This document shows positions 25,933 to 32,161 of a stretch of DNA of 64,000 nucleotides, one piece after another. The position numbers and the translations under genes were made by a program. Under the pieces are notes generated by a model. It did no database searches and was not told the origin of the DNA. It was given only the letters and a program-made list of their open reading frames with translations. Source of the stretch: Dyella_A ginsengisoli (GTDB taxonomy: Bacteria; Pseudomonadota; Gammaproteobacteria; Xanthomonadales; Rhodanobacteraceae). The stretch covers positions 434,001 to 498,000 of the forward strand of contig NZ_JADIKM010000002.1 of assembly GCF_044904665.1 (NCBI RefSeq), given 5' to 3'. The number at the start of each line of letters is the position of its first letter. Within the stretch, counting starts at the first letter, position 1.

Positions 25933-26964
25933 TCAGCAACACAGCGCCTGGCGCAGCAGGGGGGCGAGCTGGTCGGTTTCCTTGAGGAAGCCGTCATGGC
26001 CGTAGGGCGACTCGACCACTTCCAGCGTGGCCGGCCCGGCGAGTCGGCGCTGCAGCTCGCACAGGTCGGCCAGCGGCACCAGCCGGTCGGAGGGAAAGCC
26101 GATCAGCGTGGCCGGCGTGGGCACCGACTCGGGCTGCACGTCGTGCAGGTCGATCGACTCGGACAGCGCCAGGAAGCGCTCGGCATCGAAGCGCTCGACG
26201 AAGCGGCGGCCGGCCTGGTCGAGGTAGTCCTCCACCGGGAAGTGGAAGCGATCCTCGCGAAACTCCGGAGCGGAGGAGAAGCGGCGGGCGAATTCCTCGC
26301 TGCCGCGGTAGGTGGTCATGGCCAGCTGGCGCGCCAGGCTCAGCGCCTCGTCCAGCTGCCCGCTGGACTGGCCCAACCGCACGATGCCGCGCTGCACGCT
26401 GCGCAGGGCGGTGGAGATGGGGTGCGCGCGATGCGCGCCGGCCAGCAGCACCAGCCGGTCCAGCTGCCACGGATGCGCCTTGGCGAAGGCCAGGCCCACC
26501 ATGGCGCCGTAGGACGAACCGACGAAGGCTGCGATGCGGCCGATGCCCAGCGCGTCGATCAAGGCGCTGATCGCGTTGGCCTGGTCGGCACTGGAGATGG
26601 CGGTGGCGTCGCCCAGCTCGGCCGGGCTCAGCCAGTCGATCGCCAGCACGCGGTACTGGTTGAGGTCGATCGCCTTGCCCTCGCCCACCAGAGCCTGCCA
26701 CCAGCCCGGCTGGGCCGCGCCCTCGGCGGCGATCACGTCGCGACTGGCCGAGATGCCGCCCTGCACCACCACGGTCGGCGCATCCGGCGCGCCGCACCAC
26801 AGGTAGCTCACCTCCACGCCGCAGCGCCCGCCGCCGTAGGTGGGTTCGATGCTGACGCGGCGGCTGCAGCGCTGCGCGGTGAGCGCGGTGCGCGGCGACG
26901 GCGCGACGACAGCCAGTTGCGGCTGGGCGGAAGCGGTGGGGAGCTGGGCAAGCTGGGCGGACAT
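25933..26964 (-). CDS. metX: Homoserine O-acyltransferase MetX (succinyl type by context)
   Basis: Alpha/beta-hydrolase-fold enzyme that activates homoserine for methionine synthesis. It is 343 residues, with nucleophile Ser151 in FVGSSYGAMVGLAF, acid Asp in GFPSDRLVPLADL and His in SPYGHDGFLKE. MetX proteins of Xanthomonas use succinyl-CoA, and the short 343-residue form with a metB partner suggests the same here; that is an inference, since acetyl- and succinyl-type chains share the fold. The ribosome site (AGGAGA five bases before the ATG) lies inside a stem controlled by the upstream SAM-I riboswitch. Confidence 0.9.
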   Translation of the reverse strand: MSAQLAQLPTASAQPQLAVVAPSPRTALTAQRCSRRVSIEPTYGGGRCGVEVSYLWCGAPDAPTVVVQGGISASRDVIAAEGAAQPGWWQALVGEGKAIDLNQYRVLAIDWLSPAELGDATAISSADQANAISALIDALGIGRIAAFVGSSYGAMVGLAFAKAHPWQLDRLVLLAGAHRAHPISTALRSVQRGIVRLGQSSGQLDEALSLARQLAMTTYRGSEEFARRFSSAPEFREDRFHFPVEDYLDQAGRRFVERFDAERFLALSESIDLHDVQPESVPTPATLIGFPSDRLVPLADLCELQRRLAGPATLEVVESPYGHDGFLKETDQLAPLLRQALCC

Positions 26965-26966
26965 CG

Positions 26967-26999
26967 GACTCTCCTGTGGCATCGCACCTGCGGAGAGTC
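26967..26999 (-). promoter_or_regulatory. metX: Ribosome-site sequestering stem of the metX riboswitch
   Basis: On the transcript, GACTCTCC (26999 to 26992) is exactly complementary to GGAGAGTC (26974 to 26967), which contains the metX Shine-Dalgarno sequence; 17 bases separate the arms. There is no U-tract terminator in the leader, so the switch most likely works on translation initiation. The 3' strand of the aptamer's P1 helix could also pair with the CACTCCCTC just upstream of the anti-SD arm, a possible competing structure. Confidence 0.75.
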
Positions 27000-27047
27000 G
27001 AGGGAGTGGCCCGCTGCGGACGCCGAGTAACGCGCCTGAAGCGACAC

Positions 27048-27159
27048 CCCATCTACCGGTTGCGCCAGTGGCGCTCCGCAGGAGTTGGCACCGTTGCAGG
27101 ATCGCTCCTGCAGGTTGCCCCGGCTTCAAAGGGCCTGTCCCTCAGCCGGTCTCGATGAG
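27048..27159 (-). ncRNA. SAM-I (S-box) riboswitch upstream of metX
   Basis: The minus-strand leader matches the SAM-I aptamer closely: P1 5' strand CTCATC (27159-27154) pairs with GATGGG (27053-27048); the core GAGACCGGCTGAGGGACAGG is followed by CCCTTTGAAGCCGGGGCAAC; then comes GGTGCCAACTCCTGCGGAGC, the P3-P4 segment. All hallmark S-box pieces (GAGGGA, GGCCC, UGAA, GGCAACC, GGUGCCAA.UCC) are present. It senses S-adenosylmethionine and should turn off metX-metB-hom when SAM is plentiful. Expression platform: the stem at 26967-26999. Confidence 0.95.
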
Positions 27160-27167
27160 TGAGGTGG

Positions 27168-27197
27168 ACTGTAAGGGCGACTTCCCGACCGTGTCAA
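27168..27197 (-). promoter_or_regulatory. Promoter of metX-metB-hom
   Basis: On the minus strand, a consensus -35 TTGACA (27197-27192) and a -10 TACAGT (27173-27168) are 18 bp apart. Transcription would start about 7 bp further on, a few bases before the riboswitch P1 helix, which fits very well. Confidence 0.75.
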
Positions 27198-27198
27198 C

Positions 27199-27214
27199 AG
27201 ACGTCTAGACGTCT
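27199..27214. promoter_or_regulatory. Two tandem perfect met boxes (AGACGTCT), MetJ-like operator
   Basis: AGACGTCT occurs twice back to back with no spacer, one base away from the -35 hexamer of the metX promoter. Two weaker 8-bp units follow in register (ATACGCCC, ATATGCGA to 27230). This is exactly the consensus and the tandem geometry bound by the enterobacterial SAM-dependent repressor MetJ. No metJ gene lies in the window, and I cannot confirm that this lineage has one. The site is also 97 bp before the divergent cysteine-synthase-like gene and could serve both. Confidence 0.6.
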
Positions 27215-27310
27215 ATACGCCCATATGCGAAATATTCATGTGGCAATGGATGCACCTGAAACCATGGCGCGGCCGCTATGCTGGCCCGCCCTCAGCCACG
27301 CAACGAGCCC

Positions 27311-28327
27311 ATGACGACACGCCCCGATTTCGCCGCCGCCGTCGGCCAGACCCCGCTGCTGCGCCTGCGCTTCGCCTCCGAAGCCACCGGCTGCGAGATC
27401 CTCGCCCGCGCCGAATTCATGAACCCCGGCGGCTCGGTGAAGGACCGCACGGCCCTGGGCCTGCTGCTCGACGCGGAACAGCGCGGCGCGCTGCGCCCGG
27501 GCGGCACCATCGTGGAAGGCACCGCCGGCAACACCGGCATCGGCCTGGCCCTGCTCGGCGCCAGCCGCGGCTACCGCACGATCATCGTGATGCCGGCCAC
27601 GCAGAGCCGCGAGAAGATCGACGCGCTGCGCGTGACCGGCGCCGAGGTGAGGCTGGTGCCCGCGGTGCCGTACAAGGATCCCGGCCATTACGCGCACCAG
27701 GCGCGCGCGCTGGCCGCCCAGATGAACGCCGCCGATCCGGGCAGCGCCTGGTTTGCCGACCAGTTCGACAACACCGCCAACCGCGACTGGCACGAAGCCA
27801 CCACCGGCCCGCAGATCTGGGAAGAAACCGGCGGCGCAGTGGACGGCTTCGTCTGCGCCTGCGGCACAGGCGGCACGCTCGCTGGCGTAGGTCGGGCGCT
27901 GAAGGCGCGCAAGGGCAGCGTCACCATCGCGCTGGCCGATCCGGCCGGCTCGGCGCTGGCCAGCTACGTCAACACCGGCGAGCTGGTCGCCAGCGGCAAC
28001 TCGATCAGCGAGGGCATCGGCTCCTCGCGCATCACCGCCAATTTCGACGGCGCGCCGATCGACCTGGCGTGGTCGATCCCGGACGACGAATCGGTGCCGC
28101 TGACGCACCGGCTGCTGCACGAGGAAGGCTGGTGCGTGGGCGGCTCCAGCGGCGTCAACGTGGCCGGGGCGATCCGGCTGGCGCGGTCGCTGGGCCCGGG
28201 CCACACCATCGTCACCGTGTTGTGCGACGCGGGCACGCGCTACCAGGCCAAGCTGTTCAACCCGGCCTTCCTGCGCGCGAAGGATCTTCCGGTGCCGCAG
28301 TGGCTTGACGAGGCCTTTCCCGCCTGA
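27311..28327 (+). CDS. Cysteine synthase-like PLP enzyme (CysK/CysM family)
   Basis: Fold-type II PLP enzyme, 338 residues, which in this family converts O-acetylserine (or a related activated serine) plus sulfide to cysteine. The PLP lysine is Lys44 in MNPGGSVKDRTALG; the carboxylate loop is EGTAGNTGIGLALLGASRGY; the phosphate loop is CACGTGGTLAGVGRALKARK. The chain resembles the subgroup annotated as cysteine synthase A in Xanthomonadales and some eukaryotes. A preferred substrate cannot be told from sequence. It diverges from metX, and sulfur-amino-acid control through the met boxes would make sense. Confidence 0.87.
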   Translation: MTTRPDFAAAVGQTPLLRLRFASEATGCEILARAEFMNPGGSVKDRTALGLLLDAEQRGALRPGGTIVEGTAGNTGIGLALLGASRGYRTIIVMPATQSREKIDALRVTGAEVRLVPAVPYKDPGHYAHQARALAAQMNAADPGSAWFADQFDNTANRDWHEATTGPQIWEETGGAVDGFVCACGTGGTLAGVGRALKARKGSVTIALADPAGSALASYVNTGELVASGNSISEGIGSSRITANFDGAPIDLAWSIPDDESVPLTHRLLHEEGWCVGGSSGVNVAGAIRLARSLGPGHTIVTVLCDAGTRYQAKLFNPAFLRAKDLPVPQWLDEAFPA

Positions 28328-28746
28328 CCGGCGTCCGCCCGCGTCGGGGATGCGCTGATCAACCGGGCGCAGGCGGGATGCGGGGCAGCCGGTCGACAGG
28401 GTGTGTCGTGCGGCGCTGGGCGGGCGGCCTGTTGAAACTGCACGGCGCTGCATCACGGGCTCTCGGCATCGTTCTTCCGCCAGCTCATGCAACCGGTGGA
28501 CGCCGGGTCTGTTGGTCCACCGGACTTCTCCGATCCTCAAGGCCCTGACCATCCGCGGTCGCTCCCCGCGTGCGGTGGGCAGGCTCGACAGACGGCGGGC
28601 CGGCCTCTCTCGCTCCACGATGCCGGGCGCAGCCATGCGCCCTCCACGCGTGCTCCGCCGCCCTGAGGCCAGTGGACAGACCGGACCGCTGCCGTCTGCG
28701 TCCATTTGGTCAGAGCATTCCCAAAGCCAACTGCTACGCTTTGCGC
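28328..28746. other. 419-bp gap between the PLP enzyme and the dioxygenase
   Basis: No gene recognised. Frames through it give arginine-rich nonsense in both directions. It contains one perfect hairpin (28493-28523) and otherwise nothing I can name. It may be a decayed gene. Confidence 0.4.
28493..28523. repeat. Perfect 9-bp inverted repeat
   Basis: CCGGTGGAC (28493-28501) and GTCCACCGG (28515-28523) flank 13 bases. No T tract follows, so it is as likely an operator or structured RNA element as a terminator for the upstream PLP-enzyme gene. Confidence 0.45.
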
Positions 28747-29484
28747 ATGCCTCCCCTCCCCGACTTTTCCGCGCTGGACGATCGCCTGCAGCGCGACGGC
28801 TTCGCCTTTCTCACCGCCCGCGTGATGGGCGACCTGCTCGAAGCGCCGACCGCGCTCGCCGACTGGCCGGCCTTCGCCGCCAGCTGGAACGACCTGGCGC
28901 CGGATACCTACCTCGCCGCGCAGGGCCGCCACCGCCGCCGCCGGCACGCGACCTTCGCCGTGGGCGACGACGGCCAGCTGGTGCGCGCGCCGCACCAGCC
29001 GCACTTCCAGAGCCTGGCGTACAACCCGCTGCAGGGCGACATCCAGCGCTGGTTCGAGCCGATCGAGCCGGCGATCGCCGACGGCGCCACCCTGCGTCGC
29101 ATCCTCGCCTTCTGCCACGCGCTGTTTGGCACGCTGGCCGCGCATGCGGGCGGCTGGCACATCGAGGTGCACCAGTTCCGCATCGAGGCGAAGCCCGGCG
29201 AAGCGGGCGAACCCACGCCCGAGGGCGTGCACCGCGACGGCGTGGACTACGTGCTGGTGCTGATGGTGGACCGCCAGAACATCGAGAGCGGCACCACCAC
29301 CATCCACACCGCCGACGGCACCGAGCTGGGCAGCTTCACCCTGGTCGATCCGCTGGACGCCGCCCTGGTGGACGACGCCCGCGTGTTCCACGGCGTCACC
29401 CCGGTGACCCCGCTCGACCCGGCGCAGCCGGCCCACCGCGACGTGCTGGTGGTGACCTTCCGCCGCACCGGCAGCGCGACCTGA
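28747..29484 (+). CDS. 2-oxoglutarate/Fe(II) dioxygenase family protein (PF10014-like)
   Basis: 245 residues. The iron triad is readable: His162-x-Asp164 in EGVHRDGVDYVLVLMV and His215 in DDARVFHGVTPV; an Arg near the C-terminus (VVTFRRTG) is the likely 2-oxoglutarate anchor. The family includes the free-amino-acid hydroxylases related to L-isoleucine 4-hydroxylase, so an amino acid or peptide substrate is a reasonable guess, not a result. It is followed after 24 bp by a DUF1304 membrane protein. The ATG at 28747 starts a normal-length chain; longer in-frame versions are arginine-rich and unlikely. Confidence 0.8.
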   Translation: MPPLPDFSALDDRLQRDGFAFLTARVMGDLLEAPTALADWPAFAASWNDLAPDTYLAAQGRHRRRRHATFAVGDDGQLVRAPHQPHFQSLAYNPLQGDIQRWFEPIEPAIADGATLRRILAFCHALFGTLAAHAGGWHIEVHQFRIEAKPGEAGEPTPEGVHRDGVDYVLVLMVDRQNIESGTTTIHTADGTELGSFTLVDPLDAALVDDARVFHGVTPVTPLDPAQPAHRDVLVVTFRRTGSAT

Positions 29485-29508
29485 TCTCCCGCCTCGACCG
29501 CCCGACTT

Positions 29509-29874
29509 ATGACCACCGCCGCCTCCATCGTCATCGCCATCATTGCCCTGCTGCACGGGTGGTTCCTCGTGCTGGAAATGTTCCTGTGGAACCGGCCGTC
29601 GGGGCGGCGCGCGTTCGGCCTCACGCCGGAGTTCGCCGAGCAGTCGAAGGTACTGGCCGCGAACCAGGGGCTGTACAACGGCTTCCTCGCGGCAGGGCTG
29701 GCGTGGGGGCTTTGGCTGGGCGGCAGCGAGGGGCTGCACGTGAAGGCGTTCTTCCTCGGTTGCGTGCTGGTGGCCGGCGTGTATGGCGGGCTCACCGCCA
29801 CCCGCAAGGTGCTGTGGATCCAGGCCGCGCCGGCGGCGCTGGGGCTGGCGCTGCTGCTCGTCGGTAACGCATAA
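29509..29874 (+). CDS. DUF1304 family membrane protein
   Basis: 121 residues with four hydrophobic helices (TAASIVIAIIALLHGWFLVL; NGFLAAGLAWGLWLGG; AFFLGCVLVAGVYGGLTA; AAPAALGLALLLVGNA). The loop WNRPSGRRAFGLTPEFAEQS and the segment VLAANQGLYNGFLAAGLAWG are typical for DUF1304. The family's function is unknown. It is probably co-transcribed with the dioxygenase. Confidence 0.85.
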   Translation: MTTAASIVIAIIALLHGWFLVLEMFLWNRPSGRRAFGLTPEFAEQSKVLAANQGLYNGFLAAGLAWGLWLGGSEGLHVKAFFLGCVLVAGVYGGLTATRKVLWIQAAPAALGLALLLVGNA

Positions 29875-29948
29875 ATCGCGGTCCGCTCACACGCCGCCGT
29901 CAGGCGAGCGGCTACCATCACGACGGTATTCCACCTCAAAGGCTGCGC

Positions 29949-31115
29949 ATGTCCCACGGCTCCATCCAACCTCGGGACGAGGCCCTTCGCTCCGCGCCGC
30001 ACCCTGGCGAGCGACTCGCCTTCAACGGCGACAACACGTTCCAGCGCGAGCTGCGCCGGCGGGTGGAGGCCGACTTCCGGGAGCGCGGCTGCGCGCAGCG
30101 CGACAGCGCGGCGATGTACGCGAAAACCGCGATCATCCTGGCGGTGTTCGCCGCCTCGTATGTCGCGCTGGTGTTCTTCGTGCAGGCGTGGTGGCAGGCG
30201 CTGCCGCTGACCCTGCTGCTGGGCACGGCGATGGCCGGCATCGGTTTCAACATCATGCACGACGGTGGACACCAGGCGTATTCGCGGCATCGCTGGGTCA
30301 ACAAGATCATGGCGTTCACGCTCGATCTGGTCGGCGGCAGCTCGTACATCTGGCAGTGGAAGCACGCGCGCTACCACCACACCTACGTCAACATCGCCCA
30401 GCACGACAGCGACATCGACCTGGGCGTGCTCGGCCGGCTCTCGCCCGAGCAGCCGCGGCGGCCGTGGCACCGTTTCCAGCACATCTACCTGTGGGTGCTC
30501 TACACGGTGACGGCGATCCGCTGGCACCTGTACGGCGACTTCCGCGACATGATCACCGGCCGCATCGGCGAGCGGCCGTTCGATCGTCCGCGCGGCTGGG
30601 ATCTCGTCCTGTTCGTGCTGGGCAAGCTCGTTTTCTTCACGCTGGCGTTCGGCCTGCCGCTGGCGTTGCATCCGCTGGGCACGGTGGTGCTGTTCTACGC
30701 GGCGGTATCGGCGGTGGCGGGGTTCCTGCTGGCGATCGTGTTCCAGCTGGCGCACGTGGTGGAGGAAGCGGACTTTCCGCAGCCCGACGACGCCAGCGGC
30801 CGCATGGAGACGCCCTGGGCGATCCACCAGCTGCAGACCACGGTGGATTTTGCGCGCGACAACCGCGTGCTCAGCTGGCTGATCGGCGGGCTCAACTTCC
30901 AGGTGGAGCACCACCTGTTTGTGCGCATCAGCCATGTGCACTACCCGGCCGTGGCGAAAGTGGTGGAAGCGACCTGCCGCGAGTTCGGTGTGCCGTACCA
31001 CGCGCACCGCACGTTCTTCGCCGGTATCGCCTCGCACTATCGCTGGCTGCGCCGGCTGGGCGCGGCGCCGGTCGTCGCGCCAGCGGCCGACGCCGCGCCG
31101 CTGGCCGCCCACTGA
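29949..31115 (+). CDS. Membrane fatty acid (acyl-CoA/lipid) desaturase
   Basis: Di-iron integral membrane desaturase, 388 residues. The three histidine boxes are HDGGH (residues 104-108), KHARYHH (139, 143, 144) and QVEHH (His321-322, front-end-like QxxHH). Membrane helices are at about 62-80, 82-103, 220-242 and 245-270. The family introduces a double bond into acyl chains for membrane fluidity. There is no cytochrome b5 domain, so electrons come from a separate ferredoxin or similar. It is followed 14 bp later by the M24 gene. Confidence 0.88.
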   Translation: MSHGSIQPRDEALRSAPHPGERLAFNGDNTFQRELRRRVEADFRERGCAQRDSAAMYAKTAIILAVFAASYVALVFFVQAWWQALPLTLLLGTAMAGIGFNIMHDGGHQAYSRHRWVNKIMAFTLDLVGGSSYIWQWKHARYHHTYVNIAQHDSDIDLGVLGRLSPEQPRRPWHRFQHIYLWVLYTVTAIRWHLYGDFRDMITGRIGERPFDRPRGWDLVLFVLGKLVFFTLAFGLPLALHPLGTVVLFYAAVSAVAGFLLAIVFQLAHVVEEADFPQPDDASGRMETPWAIHQLQTTVDFARDNRVLSWLIGGLNFQVEHHLFVRISHVHYPAVAKVVEATCREFGVPYHAHRTFFAGIASHYRWLRRLGAAPVVAPAADAAPLAAH

Positions 31116-31129
31116 GCTGCCGAACCCGC

Positions 31130-31816
31130 ATGGTTGCCGAACCTCGCGAAGCCGTCGGCCGCAAGTTCGACGCCGTCCTGCTGCAGCAGGCGCGCACGCG
31201 CAGCTGGGCCGTGCTGCACGACATCCGTGAGCGCATGCGTCCGGGCATCAGCGAGGAGGAGGCCAAGGCGATGGCGGCCGAGGTGTTCGCCGACCACGGC
31301 GTGGAGCGCATCTGGCATCCCACGCTGATCCGCATCGGCGCCAACACCACCAAGACCTGGCGCCAGCGCTCGGACCCGACGGTGCGGCTGGGCCAGAACG
31401 ACAGCTACTTCATCGACCTGGGCCTGGTGTTCAGCCGCCACGAGGGCGATGTGGGCGACACCTTCGTGGTCGGCCACTCGCCCGAGCGGCAGGCCTGTGC
31501 CGAGGCTGCCCGCGCGCTGTTCCACGAGGTCGCGGACGCCTGGCGCCAGCGCGGCCTGAACGGCGAGGCGCTGTATGCCTTTGCCGGCGAGCGCGCCGCG
31601 GCGATGGGCTGGCGCTTCAACCACGCCACCCGGGGCCACCGCATCGGCGATTACCCGCACGCGGTGCACAAGGGCGGCACGCTCGATGCATTCGACGCCC
31701 ACCCCGCCGACGGGCGGTGGATCCTGGAAATCCAGATCGCCCATCCCACCGAGCCGTTCGGCGCCTTTTATGAGGACCTGCTGGGCGGGCAAGGCCGTCC
31801 CGGGATGGCTGGCTGA
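31130..31816 (+). CDS. M24-family (methionine aminopeptidase/creatinase-fold) protein
   Basis: 228 residues of pita-bread fold. Likely metal ligands are Asp in YFIDLGLVF, Asp in HEGDVGDTFVVGH, the histidine region HATRGHRIGDYPHAVHKG, and glutamates in WILEIQIAHP and GAFYEDLL. It is shorter than proline dipeptidases and lacks their N-terminal domain. Its peptide or other substrate is unknown, and some M24 proteins in this group are not peptidases. Downstream of the desaturase by 14 bp, so probably the same transcript. Confidence 0.78.
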   Translation: MVAEPREAVGRKFDAVLLQQARTRSWAVLHDIRERMRPGISEEEAKAMAAEVFADHGVERIWHPTLIRIGANTTKTWRQRSDPTVRLGQNDSYFIDLGLVFSRHEGDVGDTFVVGHSPERQACAEAARALFHEVADAWRQRGLNGEALYAFAGERAAAMGWRFNHATRGHRIGDYPHAVHKGGTLDAFDAHPADGRWILEIQIAHPTEPFGAFYEDLLGGQGRPGMAG

Positions 31817-32161
31817 ACGGGGTTTCCCAAGGCGGCCTGCCGGACAATCGCGCTCGGACCACGGCAGCTGCGCCATCACAAGCACCAAACAATCGGCAGC
31901 CGGCGGACCGCGGAGCGCCGCTCCGCCACCGGGCGAAGGCCTTTCCGCGCCTGACCGGTCACCCGCCTGGACCGCCCGCCTGAACGCAGGGCTCTGATTT
32001 GCCAAGAAAGCCGGCTATAATCGGCGGTTTGACGCACCTGCGCCCTGACCAGACGGGAGCGGTGCAGGCACCGCAAACCGCAAGCGCACGACATTCCATG
32101 GGGCAGCACGAGCGCTGTCCTGCTCACGCTTCCCTTAAAACGCACCTACGGAACTCCGACA
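31817..32161 (+). promoter_or_regulatory. Leader and promoter region of the free-standing EF-G gene
   Basis: 345 bp without a gene. It contains a perfect -10 TATAAT (32016-32021) preceded by GGC; the -35 at 17 bp is poor (TCTGAT, 31993-31998), so activity may rest on the -10 or on an activator. The resulting leader would be about 130 bases. A weak ribosome site (CGGA) precedes the GTG start. No ribosomal-protein gene is next to it. Confidence 0.55.

Noticed and set aside
28328..28746. Possible tRNA or small RNA in the gap after the PLP enzyme
   Set aside because: Only one simple hairpin is present; no cloverleaf or known RNA motif could be made out.
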